DNA from: Actinomycetospora endophytica
Lineage (GTDB): Bacteria; Actinomycetota; Actinomycetes; Mycobacteriales; Pseudonocardiaceae
Length of the DNA: 64,000 nt
NCBI RefSeq assembly: GCF_021026375.1
Contig: NZ_JAJNDB010000001.1
Location: 868,001-932,000, forward strand
Reading direction: 5' to 3'
Made by a program: the position numbers and the translations under genes
The notes under the pieces: generated by a model
What the model saw: the letters and a program-made list of their open reading frames with translations, nothing else
What the model was told of the DNA's origin: nothing
Database searches by the model: none
Part shown: positions 41,657 through 54,101 of the stretch, piece by piece
Position numbering within the stretch: position 1 is the stretch's first letter
How the letters are laid out: each line of letters begins with the position of its first letter

Positions 41657-42279
41657 CCCTCGCTCCTCTTGCTCACGGGGCCCTTCCCGACCAGGGCGGC
41701 ACCCGGCTCGACGTTCGCCCCGGCCCGGTTGTCGGTGTCGAGGTCGTGCTCGCCTGCCTGCTCGAGGCCCTTGCGCGCCATCTCGGGGCCCTGCACGTAG
41801 TAGTCCTGCTCGTCCTCACCGAGGCGCATCGGGTGCGGCGGCTGCTCCATGCCCGGCAGCAGCGGGGCCAGCAGCATGTCCTTGGTGTAGATCAGGTCCT
41901 GGCGGTCGTCGTCGGCGAGCTCGTACTCGTTCGTCATCGTCAGCGACCGCGTCGGGCACGCCTCGATGCAGAGCCCGCAGCCGATGCAGCGCAGGTAGTT
42001 GATCTGGTAGATCGCGCCGTAGCGCTCGCCCGGGGAGAAGCGCTCCGCCTCGGTGTTGTCCCCGCCCTCGACGTAGATCGCGTCGGCGGGGCACGCCCAG
42101 GCGCACAGCTCGCAGCCGACGCACTTCTCGAGGCCGTCGGGATGCCGGTTGAGCTGGTGGCGGCCGTGGTAGCGCGGCGCCGTCACCTTCTTGACCAGCG
42201 GGTACTCCTCGGTGACCACCTTCTTGAACATCGTCGAGAAGGTGACCCCGAAGCCCGCGATGCCGTCGAACATGCCCAT
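41653..42279 (-). CDS. nuoI: NADH-quinone oxidoreductase subunit I
   Basis: 208-residue peripheral-arm ferredoxin-like subunit carrying clusters N6a and N6b. The two motifs [12 protein letters not shown] and [12 protein letters not shown] supply eight cysteines. An N-terminal amphipathic segment ([17 protein letters not shown]) anchors it. The start ATG shares one base with the nuoH stop (TGATG). The C-terminal 50 residues are extended and acidic relative to E. coli. Confidence 0.97.
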   Translation of the reverse strand: MGMFDGIAGFGVTFSTMFKKVVTEEYPLVKKVTAPRYHGRHQLNRHPDGLEKCVGCELCAWACPADAIYVEGGDNTEAERFSPGERYGAIYQINYLRCIGCGLCIEACPTRSLTMTNEYELADDDRQDLIYTKDMLLAPLLPGMEQPPHPMRLGEDEQDYYVQGPEMARKGLEQAGEHDLDTDNRAGANVEPGAALVGKGPVSKRSEG

Positions 42280-43604
42280 CAGGCGTCCTCCTTCTCCGGC
42301 GAGCCCGAGCCGACGGCGGCCGTCTCCTTGGCCTCGGGGACCGACCGCCGTCGTCGTGGCGGTGGCGGCGGGACGGTGAGGTCGAGCGGCGGCACCGGGT
42401 AGTCGGAGACCACGGTCGGCTCCTCCGGTGCCTCGTCGGCCGGCTTGCGGTCGGGCAGCAGCACCGCGACGACGATCGCCACGACCAGCACGACGAAGCC
42501 GATCAGCAGCACGACCGGCGCGGACACCGTGCCGTACTGGACGCGCAGCACGCGCAGCGCGGAGACGGCGACGATCCACACCAGGCTGACCGGGATGAGG
42601 ATCTTCCAGCCGAGCCGCATGAACTGGTCGTAGCGCTGGCGGGGCAGCGTCCCGCGCAGCCAGATGTAGACGAAGAGGAACACGAACATCTTGGAGATGA
42701 ACCAGATGATCGGGAACCAGCCCTCGTTCGCGCCGGCCCACAGCGACAGCGGCCACGGGGCCCGCCAGCCGCCGAGGAACAGCGTCGTGGCGACCGCGGA
42801 GAGGGTGACCATGTTGACGTACTCGGCGAGGAAGAACAGCGCGAACTTCAGCGACGAGTACTCGGTGTGGAAGCCGCCGACCAGCTCGGACTCGGCCTCC
42901 GGGAGGTCGAAGGGGGCGCGGTTGGTCTCGCCGACCATCGAGATCGCGAACACCACGAAGCTCACCGGGAGCAGCCAGATGTACCAGCCGGACGCCTGCG
43001 CGGCGACGATGTCCGCGGTCGAGAGCGATCCGGCGTAGAGCACCACACCGATGATCGACAGGCCGAGGGCCAGCTCGTAGGAGATGACCTGGGCGGCGCT
43101 GCGCAGGCTGCCGAGCAGCGGGTACGGCGAGCCGGACGCCCAGCCCGAGAGCACGATCCCGTACACGCCGACCGACGAGCACGCCATCGCGACGAGCACA
43201 CCCACCGGCAGGTCCGCGACCTGCAGCGCGGTGTGGTGGCCGAAGATCGAGACCTCGGGGCCGAGCGGGATGACCGCGAACGCGACGAACGCGGGGATCG
43301 TCGAGATCACCGGCGCGATGAAGAAGACCGGGAAGTCCGCCAACGTCGGGCGGATGTCCTCCTTGAACGCCAGCTTCAGCCCGTCGGCCAACGACTGGAG
43401 CAGACCGAACGGGCCGTTCCAGTTCGGGCCGGGGCGCTGCTGCATCCGGCCGACCACGCGCCGCTCGAGCCAGATCATGAACAGCGTCATGAGCAGCAGC
43501 AGCGCGAAGACCACGACGACCTTGATGATCGTCAGCCAGAGCGGGTCGTCCGCCAGCAGCGCCTGGGTGTAGCCGGGCGTGTTGGGGGGTGGGAGCGGGT
43601 TCAC
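42279..43604 (-). CDS. nuoH: NADH-quinone oxidoreductase subunit H
   Basis: 441-residue membrane subunit forming the quinone-binding chamber. [34 protein letters not shown] and [20 protein letters not shown] are the family signatures, the last carrying the charged residues of the E-channel. Eight membrane helices are followed by a Pro/Arg-rich cytoplasmic tail (about 385-441). GTG overlaps the nuoG stop (GTGA). Confidence 0.97.
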   Translation of the reverse strand: MNPLPPPNTPGYTQALLADDPLWLTIIKVVVVFALLLLMTLFMIWLERRVVGRMQQRPGPNWNGPFGLLQSLADGLKLAFKEDIRPTLADFPVFFIAPVISTIPAFVAFAVIPLGPEVSIFGHHTALQVADLPVGVLVAMACSSVGVYGIVLSGWASGSPYPLLGSLRSAAQVISYELALGLSIIGVVLYAGSLSTADIVAAQASGWYIWLLPVSFVVFAISMVGETNRAPFDLPEAESELVGGFHTEYSSLKFALFFLAEYVNMVTLSAVATTLFLGGWRAPWPLSLWAGANEGWFPIIWFISKMFVFLFVYIWLRGTLPRQRYDQFMRLGWKILIPVSLVWIVAVSALRVLRVQYGTVSAPVVLLIGFVVLVVAIVVAVLLPDRKPADEAPEEPTVVSDYPVPPLDLTVPPPPPRRRRSVPEAKETAAVGSGSPEKEDA

Positions 43605-46288
43605 TGCTGGTCTCCCGACTCGGTGTACTCGACGGCGGCGGCCGGCGGCATGGCGCCCACCGGCACGGCGCCCGTGGCGACGGGGTCCGGTTCGGCGGTG
43701 CGGGGCCCGGTCACCAGCACCGGGCCGCCGTGGCGCAGGCCCAGCCCCGCGAGGGTCGTGACCCCGCCCGGACCGGGCACGTGCGAGGGCGCCCAGACGA
43801 CGTTCTCCGGGAGGTCCGCGAGCTCGACGACGAGGTCGAGCACCGGGCCGTCCGGCGTCGCGTGCCGCCCCGGGTCGGCGGCCGTCTGCAGGCGGGCCGG
43901 TTCGCCGGCGACGAGGCCGAGCCGCTCGGCCGTCGCGGCGGCCACCCGCAGGCGGACCGGCCGGGCGGTGCCGGGCAGGTCGGGCTCCTCGGCGAGCATG
44001 GCGCCGCCGTCGAGGAGCTCGCGCCAGGTGGCGAGGCGCGGACGGGTGGAGCCGGCCGTCCGGTCGTCCGCGGTCAGCGACGGGGCGTGGCCGACGTCGG
44101 GCCGGGTGGCCGGCGTCGAGGGGGTCACCGCGACGGTGCCCAGCTCGGCGAGCTCGGCGGCCGCCGCGGCCGGGGTCTGGGTGAACAGGTCGACGTCCAT
44201 CTCGACGGCGAGCGAGTCCAGCACCCGGCAGTCGGGCAGCGTGACCGCCGCCGTCCCGCCGACGCGCCCGGAGCCGCCCTGGCCGGGGTCGATCGTCGTC
44301 CCGAACTCCCGGTCGCGGCCCTCCCAGTTGCGGTAGGTGCCGCTGCGGTTGACCGCGGGGGCCACCGGGAGCACGACGTCGGCGTACCCGCTGGCCTCGG
44401 AGAGCACCTGCTCCAGCGAGATCACGACGTCGGCCTCGGCCAGCGCCGCGCGGGCGAGCGCGGGGTCGGGCAGGTCGGAGAGCTCCAGGCCCCCGACGAC
44501 GAGCCCGGCGAGCGTGCCGTCCGCGGCCGCCCGCAGCATCGCGGTGGCGTCGCGGCCGGGGGTCTCCGGCAGCGCGGGCACTCCCCAGATCTCGGCGACG
44601 GCCTCGCGGTCGGCCGCGTCGGTGACCCGGCGCGACCCGGGCAGGAACGTCGGGAGCGTGCCGGCGTCGACGCCGCCGCGCTCCCCCGCCCGGCGCGGCA
44701 CCCAGGCGATCCGGGCGCCCGTCCGGGACCCGAGCCCGGCGACCGCGGTGAGCAGCCCCGGGACCTCGACGGCCCGCTCGCCGACGAGGACCACCGCGCC
44801 CGGCTGGGCGAGCGCGTCGGCCACGTCCTGCGGCAGCGCGTCCAGGGCGGCCGGCTCGTCCCCGGGGGCGACCCGCACCAGGTGACCGCCGGTCCGGGTG
44901 ACCGCGGGGGTCGTCCAGGACCCGACGTGGACCACCCGGGTGCCGTGGCGGGAGGCCTTGCGCAGCCGCAGGTAGACGATCGGCGACTCCTCCTCCGGCT
45001 CGAAGCCGACGCACAGCACGGTGCGGGCGGCCTCGAGGTGGGCGTAGGAGACGTGGCTCGGGGCGACGCCCGCGACGTGGCCGGCGAGGAAGTCGAGCTC
45101 CTCGTCGGAGTGGGCGCGGGCGCGCTGGTCGACGTCGTTGGTGCGCAGCGCGAGGCGGGCGAACTTGGCGTAGGCGTAGGCGTCCTCGACGGTCAGCCGG
45201 CCGCCGGGCAGCACCCCGACACCGCGCTTCGGGTCGCCCTCGACCTCGACGCCGTCGTCACCGACGAGGACCCGGCCGGGACCGTCGCCGTCGCGCGCGG
45301 CGGTCAGCAGGGCGGCGGCCCGCTCCAGGGCCTCCATCCACGAGACCGGCGCGAGCTCGCCGTCGTCGCCGCGGACCAGCGGCTGCAGCACCCGCTGCGC
45401 CGAGGTCGGGTAGCGGAACGCGAAGCGGCCCTTGTCGCAGAGCCACTCCTCGTTGACGTTCGGATCCTCGCCGGCGAGCACGCGGGTGACCCCGCCGCGG
45501 CGCCAGTCCCGGCGGGTGGAGCACCCCGACGCGCAGTGCTCGCACTTGCCCGGCGTCGAGACCAGGTCGAAGGGGCGGCTGCGGAACCGGTAGGACGCCG
45601 AGGTGAGCGCCCCGACCGGGCAGATCTGGATGGTGTTGCCCGAGAAGTAGGACTGGAAGTCCTCGCCGTCGCCGAAGGCGGTCTCCTCGGTGCCGATCTG
45701 CTGGTGGGCACCGCGCTCGAGCAGCTCGATGAACGGGTCGCCGGCGATCTGCTCGGAGAACCGGGTGCAGCGCTGGCAGAGCACGCAGCGCTCGCGGTCG
45801 AGCAGCACCTCGTCGGAGATCGGCAGGGGCTTCTCGAACGTCCGCTTGTGCTCGTGGAACCGCGACTCCGGCCGGCCCGAGGACATCGCCTGGTTCTGGA
45901 GCGGGCACTCGCCGCCCTTGTCGCAGATCGGGCAGTCGAGCGGGTGGTTGATGAGCAGCAGCTCCATCACACCCTGCTGCGCCTTGTCGGCGACGGGCGA
46001 GGTGTGCTGGGTCTTGACGACCATCCCGTCGGCGACGGTCATCGTGCAGCTGGCCTGCGGCTTCGGCATCGGCCGGCCGCCCATCTCCACCTCGACCAGG
46101 CACTGGCGGCAGGCGCCCGCCGGGTCGAGCAGCGGGTGGTCGCAGAACCGGGGGACGACGATGCCGAGGCGCTCGCAGGTCCGGATGAGGATCTCGCCCT
46201 TCGGCGCGTCGACGGTCTGCCCGTCGATCGTCAGCCGGACGTGACCCTCGGGGACCGGGGGCGCTTCCTGCTCTGGCGCTTGCGTCAT
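43601..46288 (-). CDS. nuoG: NADH-quinone oxidoreductase subunit G
   Basis: 895-residue largest peripheral subunit. The N-terminal [2Fe-2S] domain has [20 protein letters not shown]. The His-ligated cluster region is [17 protein letters not shown], and [11 protein letters not shown] with ICPVGAL gives N4/N5. CEHCASGC plus the Cys in [10 protein letters not shown] provides the extra N7 cluster found in E. coli-like and actinobacterial NuoG. The molybdopterin-like domain (from about 230) has degenerated C-terminally (residues 600-895, Ala/Pro-rich). It starts one base after the nuoF stop. Confidence 0.96.
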   Translation of the reverse strand: MTQAPEQEAPPVPEGHVRLTIDGQTVDAPKGEILIRTCERLGIVVPRFCDHPLLDPAGACRQCLVEVEMGGRPMPKPQASCTMTVADGMVVKTQHTSPVADKAQQGVMELLLINHPLDCPICDKGGECPLQNQAMSSGRPESRFHEHKRTFEKPLPISDEVLLDRERCVLCQRCTRFSEQIAGDPFIELLERGAHQQIGTEETAFGDGEDFQSYFSGNTIQICPVGALTSASYRFRSRPFDLVSTPGKCEHCASGCSTRRDWRRGGVTRVLAGEDPNVNEEWLCDKGRFAFRYPTSAQRVLQPLVRGDDGELAPVSWMEALERAAALLTAARDGDGPGRVLVGDDGVEVEGDPKRGVGVLPGGRLTVEDAYAYAKFARLALRTNDVDQRARAHSDEELDFLAGHVAGVAPSHVSYAHLEAARTVLCVGFEPEEESPIVYLRLRKASRHGTRVVHVGSWTTPAVTRTGGHLVRVAPGDEPAALDALPQDVADALAQPGAVVLVGERAVEVPGLLTAVAGLGSRTGARIAWVPRRAGERGGVDAGTLPTFLPGSRRVTDAADREAVAEIWGVPALPETPGRDATAMLRAAADGTLAGLVVGGLELSDLPDPALARAALAEADVVISLEQVLSEASGYADVVLPVAPAVNRSGTYRNWEGRDREFGTTIDPGQGGSGRVGGTAAVTLPDCRVLDSLAVEMDVDLFTQTPAAAAAELAELGTVAVTPSTPATRPDVGHAPSLTADDRTAGSTRPRLATWRELLDGGAMLAEEPDLPGTARPVRLRVAAATAERLGLVAGEPARLQTAADPGRHATPDGPVLDLVVELADLPENVVWAPSHVPGPGGVTTLAGLGLRHGGPVLVTGPRTAEPDPVATGAVPVGAMPPAAAVEYTESGDQQ

Positions 46289-46289
46289 G

Positions 46290-47647
<1,358 letters not shown>

Positions 47648-47651
<4 letters not shown>

Positions 47652-48403
47652 GACGCACCTCCCTGCAGGGTCGCTCCGGAGTCCCGGTCCCCGGGTTCCG
47701 GCATCGGCGGCGCGTGCCAGCCGCGTTCCTCGGCGAGCCGGGCGCCCGCCAGCGTCGCCGTGTCGGCGCTCGGGCCGGCGTTGGCCGCCGCGCCGCCGAG
47801 CTCGACCTCGTCGAAGAACCCGGCGAGCAGCAGCTCGATGCGCCGGAAGTCGGTCAGCGGGGCGCCGCGGGTGGGATGCGGCTTCTCGCCGCGCTGCAGC
47901 GCGTCGATGATCTCGCGCGCGCTGTCCACGGTCTGCCGGTCGAAGAACTCGTAGTCCACGGTCAGCACCGGGGCGAGGTCGCAGGCGGCGAGGCACTCGG
48001 CGTGCTCGATGGTCAGCGAGCCGGGCTCGCCGGGGGTTCCCGCGGTCTCCTCGTGCCCGATCCCGCCGAGCCGCTCGCGGACCGCCGCGTAGATGTCGTC
48101 GCCGCCCAGCGCCGCGCACAGCGTGTTGGTGCAGACGCTGACCAGGTGCTCGCCGACCGGTTCGCGCTTGTACATCGTGTAGAACGTCGCGACCGCGGAG
48201 ACCTCGGCGGGCGTGATGTCCAGGACCTCGGCGCAGAAGGCCACCCCGGCGCGCGAGACGTGGCCCTCGACGTGCTGCACGAGGTGCAGCAGCGGCAGCA
48301 GGGCCGATCGCGGCTGCGGGTAGCGGGCGACGATCGCGGCGGCCCGCTCGCGCTGGCCGTCGAAGACGCCGAGGTCGAGATCGGACGACTCGGTTGTCGT
48401 CAT
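47648..48403 (-). CDS. nuoE: NADH-quinone oxidoreductase subunit E
   Basis: 251-residue thioredoxin-like subunit with the [2Fe-2S] cluster N1a. Ligands are VCTNTLC and, about 40 residues later, [10 protein letters not shown]-terminal extension of about 60 residues, rich in Ala/Gly/Pro, exceeds the E. coli protein. ATG overlaps the nuoD stop (ATGA). Confidence 0.96.
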
Positions 48404-49767
48404 CGGTCGCAGCCCCCCATCACCGGGTCGAGACTCGCCAGGGCCGCGATGACGTCGGAGACCATTCCGCCCTCGCACATCGCCGGCGCGGCCTGCAGGT
48501 TGACGAAGCTGGGGTCGCGCAGGTGCACGCGCAGCGGGCGGGTGCCGCCGTCGGAGACCAGGTGCGCGCCGAGCTCGCCGCGGGGCGACTCGATCGGCAC
48601 GTAGGCCTGGCCCGGCGGCACCTTGAAGCCCTCGGTGACCAGCTTGAAGTGGTGGATCAGGGACTCCATCGACTGGCCCATGATCTTGCGGACGTGCTCG
48701 AGCGAGTTGCCCATGCCGTCCGCGCCGATGGAGAGCTTCGCCGGCCAGGCGATCTTCGCGTCCTCGACCATGACCGGGCCCGGCTCGAGCGCCTCGACGC
48801 ACTGCCGGATGATCCGCAGCGACTGGTGCATCTCCTCGACCCGCAGCTTGTAGCGGGCGAAGGAGTCGGCGGCGTTGTCGGTCGGGACCTCGAACTCGTA
48901 CTGGTCGTAGCCCAGGTACGGGTCGATCTTGCGGAGGTCCCAGGCCAGGCCCGCGGAGCGCAGGATCGGGCCGGTGACGCCGAGCGAGAGGCACCCGTCG
49001 AGGGGCAGGTAGCCGATCCCGACGAGACGCTGCTGCCAGATCGCGTTGCCGGTGAGCAGCTGGTGGAAGCCGGGCAGGCGCCCGTCCATGACGTCGCAGA
49101 ACTCGAGGATGCGCTTCTCGGCGCCCTCCGGGAGGTCCTGGACGACGCCGCCGGGCCGGATGAACGCGTGGTTCATGCGCAGCCCGGTGAGGAACTCGAG
49201 CAGGTGCAGGACCTCCTCGCGCTCCCGGAAGCCGTTGGTCATGCCGGTGAGTGCGCCCAGCTCCATGCCGCCGGTGGCGAGCGCGACCAGGTGCGAGCCG
49301 ATCCGGTTGATCTCCATGAGGAGCACCCGGATGACCTGGGCCCGCGTCGGGACCTCGATGCCGAGCAGCCGCTCGGTCGACATGCAGTAGGCGGTCTCGG
49401 TGAACAGCGGCGCGAGGTAGTCGCACCGGGTCACGAAGGTGACGCCCTGGGTCCAGGTGCGGTACTCGCAGTTCTTCTCGATCCCGGTGTGCAGGTAGCC
49501 GATCACCAGGCGGCAGTCGGTCACCGTCTCGCCGGCGATCTCCAGGACGAGGCGCAGCACGCCGTGGGTCGAGGGGTGCTGCGGCCCCATGTTGATGACG
49601 ATGCGCTCGTCACCGGTGGTCTCGCTCAGCAGCTCGTCCCAGTCGCCGCCGGTGACCGTGTAGACGGTGCCCTCGGTGGTCTCGCGGGAGGACGCGGCGT
49701 ACGGGTCGGGCGTGGCGGGGTCGGCGACGGTGGGGTCGGTGCCGAGGCCCGGCTCGAGCGTGCTCAT
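48400..49767 (-). CDS. nuoD: NADH-quinone oxidoreductase subunit D
   Basis: 455-residue 49-kDa-type subunit lining the quinone site with NuoB. The family signature [21 protein letters not shown] contains the quinone-interacting His; EKNCEYRTW and the C-terminal [16 protein letters not shown] are also present. The first 45 residues are a variable linker. ATG overlaps the nuoC stop. C and D are separate genes here. Confidence 0.97.
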   Translation of the reverse strand: MSTLEPGLGTDPTVADPATPDPYAASSRETTEGTVYTVTGGDWDELLSETTGDERIVINMGPQHPSTHGVLRLVLEIAGETVTDCRLVIGYLHTGIEKNCEYRTWTQGVTFVTRCDYLAPLFTETAYCMSTERLLGIEVPTRAQVIRVLLMEINRIGSHLVALATGGMELGALTGMTNGFREREEVLHLLEFLTGLRMNHAFIRPGGVVQDLPEGAEKRILEFCDVMDGRLPGFHQLLTGNAIWQQRLVGIGYLPLDGCLSLGVTGPILRSAGLAWDLRKIDPYLGYDQYEFEVPTDNAADSFARYKLRVEEMHQSLRIIRQCVEALEPGPVMVEDAKIAWPAKLSIGADGMGNSLEHVRKIMGQSMESLIHHFKLVTEGFKVPPGQAYVPIESPRGELGAHLVSDGGTRPLRVHLRDPSFVNLQAAPAMCEGGMVSDVIAALASLDPVMGGCDR

Positions 49768-50582
49768 GTGTAGGCCCTCCGCTGGTCGGGCGGCGGGATC
49801 TCGGCGCCCTTGTACTCGACCGGGATGCCGCCCAGCGGGTAGCTCTTGAGCTGCGGGTGGCCGTTCCAGTCGTCCGGCATGAGGATCCGGGTCAGGCTCG
49901 GGTGGCCGTCGTAGACGATGCCGAACATGTCCCAGGTCTCGCGCTCGTGCCAGTCCGCCGTGGGGTAGATCGACACGAGCGACGGGCAGTGCGGGTCGTC
50001 GAGCTCCAGGCAGACCTCGAGGCGCAGCCGCCGGCGGTAGGTCATCGACAGCAGCTGGGTCACCGAGTGCAGCTGCTGCGGGACGCCCTCGCCGTAGTCC
50101 ACCCCGGACACCCCGGAGCAGAACTCGAAGCGCAGCGCCGGGTCGTCGCGCAGCGTCCGGGCCAGCGTCGGGAGGTGCTCGCGGGCGACGTACCAGGTCA
50201 TCTCGCCACGGTCGACGGTCACCTGCGGGACGGCCGCGTCGAACGTGGTCACGCCCCCCTCGTCGAGGGCCGCGGCGGTCTCGTCGACGACCTCGTCGAA
50301 CCAGCCGCCGTAGGGGCGCTCGGCCGGGGCGGGCGCGTAGGCCGGCAGCCGCAGGCCGCCGAAGCCGGACGTGTCGCCGGAGCCGGAGATGCCGAACATG
50401 CCCTCGCGCGAGCGGCCGGTGACCGTCGGGGCGTGCGGGCGGTGCTGCTCGGTCGGGCCGAACGCGACGGCGCTGCCGGTGGCCGCCTCGCTCTCGGGGG
50501 TGCCGGGGGTGGCGCCGGTCGGTCCGCTGGCCCCACCGGCACCGGTCGGTGGGACGCCGGGCTGCTTGTCGTCGTCGGGCAT
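49764..50582 (-). CDS. nuoC: NADH-quinone oxidoreductase subunit C
   Basis: 272-residue 30-kDa-type subunit. The C-terminal motif [20 protein letters not shown] is diagnostic. The first about 65 residues are a Gly/Pro/Thr-rich extension absent from E. coli NuoC, predicted disordered. The ATG shares a base with the nuoB stop (TAATG). Confidence 0.96.
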   Translation of the reverse strand: MPDDDKQPGVPPTGAGGASGPTGATPGTPESEAATGSAVAFGPTEQHRPHAPTVTGRSREGMFGISGSGDTSGFGGLRLPAYAPAPAERPYGGWFDEVVDETAAALDEGGVTTFDAAVPQVTVDRGEMTWYVAREHLPTLARTLRDDPALRFEFCSGVSGVDYGEGVPQQLHSVTQLLSMTYRRRLRLEVCLELDDPHCPSLVSIYPTADWHERETWDMFGIVYDGHPSLTRILMPDDWNGHPQLKSYPLGGIPVEYKGAEIPPPDQRRAYT

Positions 50583-51142
50583 TACTTCTCCCGCCCGTAC
50601 TTCACGGACGACGGCAGCAGCTCGAGCTTCTCGCCCTGCGCCCGGCGCTCCGCGGCGAGCTCGGCACGCACCGGTCCGAGCGGCTCGTGCTGGATCTTCT
50701 GGTGGAGCTTGAGGATCGCGTCGATCAGCATCTCGGGCCGCGGCGGGCAGCCCGGCAGGTACATGTCGACGGGGACGACGTGGTCGACGCCCTGCACCAC
50801 CGCGTAGTTGTTGAACATCCCGCCGCTCGACGCGCAGACGCCCATGGCCAGGACCCAGCGGGGCTCGGCCATCTGGTCGTAGATCTGGCGCAGGACCGGG
50901 GCCATCTTGTTGGTGACGCGGCCGGCCACGATCATCAGGTCGGCCTGGCGGGGGCTGGGGCGGAAGACCTCCATGCCGAACCGGCCGAGGTCGTAGCGCG
51001 GGGCACCCGAGGTCATCATCTCGATGGCGCAGCAGGCGAGGCCGAACGTCGCGGGCCACAGCGAGGCCTTGCGCGTCCAGTTCACCATCCCCTCGACGGT
51101 GGCCAGCAGGATGCCGTTGGGCAGCTTCTCTTCGAGTCCCAT
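50582..51142 (-). CDS. nuoB: NADH-quinone oxidoreductase subunit B
   Basis: 186-residue PSST-type subunit carrying cluster N2, the last iron-sulfur centre before quinone. The four cysteines are visible: adjacent pair in LACCAIEMM, one in [13 protein letters not shown], one in [10 protein letters not shown]. The frame is open to 51262, but the ATG at 51142 has GGAGGT upstream and starts the family sequence [10 protein letters not shown]. Confidence 0.97.
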   Translation of the reverse strand: MGLEEKLPNGILLATVEGMVNWTRKASLWPATFGLACCAIEMMTSGAPRYDLGRFGMEVFRPSPRQADLMIVAGRVTNKMAPVLRQIYDQMAEPRWVLAMGVCASSGGMFNNYAVVQGVDHVVPVDMYLPGCPPRPEMLIDAILKLHQKIQHEPLGPVRAELAAERRAQGEKLELLPSSVKYGREK

Positions 51143-51158
51143 GTGAGCGGACCTCCCT

Positions 51159-51545
51159 CTAGGTCCAGTCCAGGCCGCCGCGACGCCACACGTAGGCGTA
51201 CGCGAACGCGACGGTCCCGATGAACAGCACGACCTCGACCAGGCCGAACAGGCCGAGGGCATCGATGTTGATGACGAACGGGTAGAGGAACACCATCTCG
51301 ACGTCGAAGAGGATGAACATCATCGCCGTGAGGTAGTAGGCGACCGGCACGCGACCGCCGCCCACGAGCGGCTGCGGTGACGGCTCGATGCCGCACTCGT
51401 AGGTGTCGAGCTTGGCGCGGTTGTAGCGCCGCGGGCCGATGAACGGCGCGGCGGTGACCGAGAAGAGCGCGAACCCTCCCGCCAGCACGAACATGACGAG
51501 GAGGGGGACGTAGGCGGTCAAACCCGCCGTTCCCGGGCCCTGCAT
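51159..51545 (-). CDS. nuoA: NADH-quinone oxidoreductase subunit A
   Basis: 128 residues, three membrane helices. [15 protein letters not shown] carries the conserved Cys of the loop near the quinone channel, and [11 protein letters not shown] is typical of helix 2. First gene of the 14-gene operon. ATG at 51545 has AGGAGG 9 bases upstream. The 197-bp gap above it, to the menJ stop at 51743, must hold the operon promoter if it is not read through from menJ; I see no convincing -10/-35 pair there. Confidence 0.96.
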   Translation of the reverse strand: MQGPGTAGLTAYVPLLVMFVLAGGFALFSVTAAPFIGPRRYNRAKLDTYECGIEPSPQPLVGGGRVPVAYYLTAMMFILFDVEMVFLYPFVINIDALGLFGLVEVVLFIGTVAFAYAYVWRRGGLDWT

Positions 51546-51742
51546 CTCCGAGAGACCTCCTGCTCCGTCACGGTCGTGCCGTCCTGTGTTCCTGCCCGCC
51601 CGGCCCCGCACGGCCGGGCGTGGCGCTCACCACCGGGATCCTGGTGTCCGAGGTCACGTCCTCCGGACGGAGGTCGACCCTACGGAGCGCGGTGGTATGC
51701 GGCCCTGATGAGGGTCGCCTTACTCTTGGCGTGCTCGTCGTC

Positions 51743-53128
51743 TCATGCGGCGCGATCCCTCCCGGGCGCGGAGCGGGTGGTCGGCTTGGCGTGCCGGGCC
51801 GGTCGCCCGACGGACGGCGGGGCCTCCGAGAGCTGCGGGGTCAGGCGTAGCACCAGCTCCAGGAGCCGGTCGGAGGCGTCCCCGTCGCGACGGTCGTGCA
51901 GGTTCGCGAGCAGCTTCAGCAGGAACCGCATGAGCGTCTGGCGCGGGAGCCCGTGACGGGCGGTGTACTGCACCAGCCACGGGTGGCGCAGCGCGTGGGC
52001 GAACCGGTTGCCCAGCCGGTAGTAGCTGGCCAGCTCGGCGCGCACCGCCGCCGGATAGCCCTCGAGGGCCCGTTCCCGCGCGGGGCCCTCGGGACGGGCG
52101 AGGGCCTGCACGACGGCGGTCGCGGCCAGCGTCGCCGACTGCATCGCGTAGGCGATGCCCTCGCCGTTGAACGAGTTGACCATGCCGCCGGCGTCCCCGA
52201 CGAGCAACAGGCCGTCCGCGTAGACCGGGGTTCGGTTGAACCCCATCGGCAGCGCGGCGCCGCCGATCTCACCGGCCGCGTTCTCCTCGGTGAAGCCCCA
52301 GTCGTCGGGCAGCGAGTCGCACCACGCGCGGAGCATGGTGCGGTAGTTCGACCCGTTCGCGTTGGACTGCGACAGGATCCCGAGCCCGACGTTGGCCGTC
52401 CCGTCACCCATCCCGAACACCCAGCCGTAGCCGGGCAGCAGGCGGTCCTCCTCGCCGGAGCGGTCCCACAGCTCGAGGTGGGTCTCCAGGAAGTCGTCCC
52501 GGCTGCGCGGGCTGGTGTAGTAGCGGCGGACGGCGACTCCGAGCGGGCGGTCGTCGCGCTTGCCGATGCCCCGGGACAGCGCGGTCCGGGCCCCGACCCC
52601 GTCGCACGCCACGACCAGCGGCGCGCGGTACGTCACCGGCTCGCGCTCCGGGCCGCGCCGCGCCTCGACGCCGGTGACGCGACCGCTCCGCTCGTCGGTC
52701 AGCGCGGCCGACACGGCGGTGCGCTCCTCGATGCGGGCGCCCGCCGTCCTCGCGTGGTCGGCCAGCATCTGGTCGAAGTCGCGGCGCTGCCGGACCAGCC
52801 CGTAGGGCGGGAAGCTCGTGAGCTCGGGCCACGGCAGCTCGACCGAGAGCCCGCCGCCGAGCACCCGCAGGCCCTTGTTGTGCAGCCAGCCGGCCTCGGG
52901 GCGGGTGTCGACCCCGAGGTCGATCAGCTGCTTCACGGCCCGCGGGGTCAGCCCGTCGCCGCAGACCTTCTCGCGGGGGAAGTCGGCCTTCTCGAGCACC
53001 AGCACGTCGAGCCCGGCGCGGGCGAGGTAGGTGGCCGCGGTGGAGCCCGCGGGACCGGCGCCGACGACGATGACGTCGGCGTCACCCCCGACGGTTCGCC
53101 GGGTGCGCTCGTGGTGGTGAGCGGACAC
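51743..53128 (-). CDS. menJ: Geranylgeranyl reductase-family flavoprotein, probable menaquinone side-chain reductase
   Basis: 461-residue FAD-dependent reductase. Dinucleotide motif VVGAGPAGSTAATYLA (about 21-36), FPREKVCGDGLTPRAV, and FAD motif LLVGDAGGMVNSFNGEGI are hallmarks of the family including mycobacterial MenJ, which saturates one isoprene unit of menaquinone. The position between menG and nuoA, with menD and a polyprenyl synthase nearby, supports that role over a chlorophyll/archaeal-lipid type function. It starts with ATG; a hydrophobic helix near the C-terminus (LMRFLLKLLANL) may touch the membrane. Confidence 0.87.
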   Translation of the reverse strand: MSAHHHERTRRTVGGDADVIVVGAGPAGSTAATYLARAGLDVLVLEKADFPREKVCGDGLTPRAVKQLIDLGVDTRPEAGWLHNKGLRVLGGGLSVELPWPELTSFPPYGLVRQRRDFDQMLADHARTAGARIEERTAVSAALTDERSGRVTGVEARRGPEREPVTYRAPLVVACDGVGARTALSRGIGKRDDRPLGVAVRRYYTSPRSRDDFLETHLELWDRSGEEDRLLPGYGWVFGMGDGTANVGLGILSQSNANGSNYRTMLRAWCDSLPDDWGFTEENAAGEIGGAALPMGFNRTPVYADGLLLVGDAGGMVNSFNGEGIAYAMQSATLAATAVVQALARPEGPARERALEGYPAAVRAELASYYRLGNRFAHALRHPWLVQYTARHGLPRQTLMRFLLKLLANLHDRRDGDASDRLLELVLRLTPQLSEAPPSVGRPARHAKPTTRSAPGRDRAA

Positions 53129-53225
53129 CGTGGCTCCTTGTGAAATCGTTCACTAGCTCCGGGCGGGCACGAGTCTAGGCATGTTGCGTGCGACACGCCC
53201 GCTGGAATCACGGTTTGATCGAGGA

Positions 53226-53345
53226 AGATCAGGGACACGGTGCGGATCCGCTGATCAGCCCCATGATCACGAGCACGTCGCGCAGGTTGGCATGACCCCT
53301 CCGCGGCCCACCCCACCCCGCTGATCAGGAGCACATCCGGCACGT
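53226..53345. repeat. Three diverged copies of a GATCAGGAGCAC-type motif
   Basis: The 265-bp gap between menG and menJ holds AGATCAGGGACACGG (from 53226), TGATCACGAGCACGTCG (about 53265) and TGATCAGGAGCACATCC (about 53322). The latter two lie in longer segments that both begin CCGCTGATCAG. A fourth copy, TGATCAGGAGCACAG, is at about 33030. No open frame is supported. Function unknown; possibly a short intergenic repeat or binding site. Confidence 0.45.
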
Positions 53346-53393
53346 TCAGCGGCTGCGGCGGCTGCCTGACGTACCCCTCGTCGAGGGGCCGCC

Positions 53394-54101
53394 TCAGCGG
53401 ACGGCAGTGTGCAGCGCGACGATCCCGCCCGTCAGGTCCCGCCAGCTCACCGCACCCCACCCGGCGCCGGCGATCCGGCGGGCGAGGGCCGCCTGATCGG
53501 GCCACGAGCGGATCGACTCGGCGAGGTAGACGTACGCGTCCGGGTTCGAGCTCACCGCGCGCGCCACCCGCGGCAGCGCCCGCATCAGGTAATCGGTGTA
53601 CACGCGCCGGAACGGCGTCCACGTCGGGGTGGAGAACTCGCAGATCGCGAGCGTCCCGCCCGGCCGGGTCACCCGCGCGAACTCGGCCAGCGCGGCATCG
53701 GTGTCGACGACGTTGCGCAGGCCGAACGACATGACGACCGCGTCGACGGAAGCGTCCGCCAGCGGCAGGCGCATCGCGTCCGCGGCGAGGTAGGGCACCT
53801 CGCCCGCGTGCCGGGCGTGGCCGGTGCGCAGCATGCCGAGCGAGAAGTCGGCGGCGAGGCAGGTCGCCCCGGACCGCGCGAGCTCGACGGTGGAGACGCC
53901 GGTACCGGCCGCGATGTCCAGCACGACGTCGCCGGGCGCGAGGGCCAGCGCGTCGCGGGTCGCCCGGCGCCAGGAGCGGTCGCGTCCGAACGAGAGCACG
54001 GTGTTGGTGACGTCGTAGCGGGCCGCGACGCCGTCGAACATCCGCGCGACCGCGGAGGGGTCGCGGTCGAGCCCGGCGCGCGAGGGGGCGCCCGCCGTCA
54101 C
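53394..54101 (-). CDS. menG: Demethylmenaquinone methyltransferase (UbiE/MenG)
   Basis: 235-residue SAM-dependent methyltransferase doing the last step of menaquinone head-group synthesis. [20 protein letters not shown] at the N-terminus, the SAM motif [16 protein letters not shown], and [15 protein letters not shown] and [11 protein letters not shown] are typical. The GTG at 54101 overlaps the stop of the upstream DUF3592 gene (GTGA), so translation is coupled; the longer frame is a shadow of that gene. Confidence 0.93.
   Translation of the reverse strand: MTAGAPSRAGLDRDPSAVARMFDGVAARYDVTNTVLSFGRDRSWRRATRDALALAPGDVVLDIAAGTGVSTVELARSGATCLAADFSLGMLRTGHARHAGEVPYLAADAMRLPLADASVDAVVMSFGLRNVVDTDAALAEFARVTRPGGTLAICEFSTPTWTPFRRVYTDYLMRALPRVARAVSSNPDAYVYLAESIRSWPDQAALARRIAGAGWGAVSWRDLTGGIVALHTAVR

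Noticed and set aside
41653-43182. Long reading frame joining nuoI with upstream sequence, suggesting a fusion
   Set aside because: The upstream part is an off-frame reading of nuoH; nuoI has its own ATG at 42279 and family-length protein.
51690-51745. Weak resemblance to an iron-box (IdeR/DmdR-like) sequence near AGGGTCGCCTTAC upstream of nuoA
   Set aside because: Too many mismatches to the consensus to support; not listed as a site.
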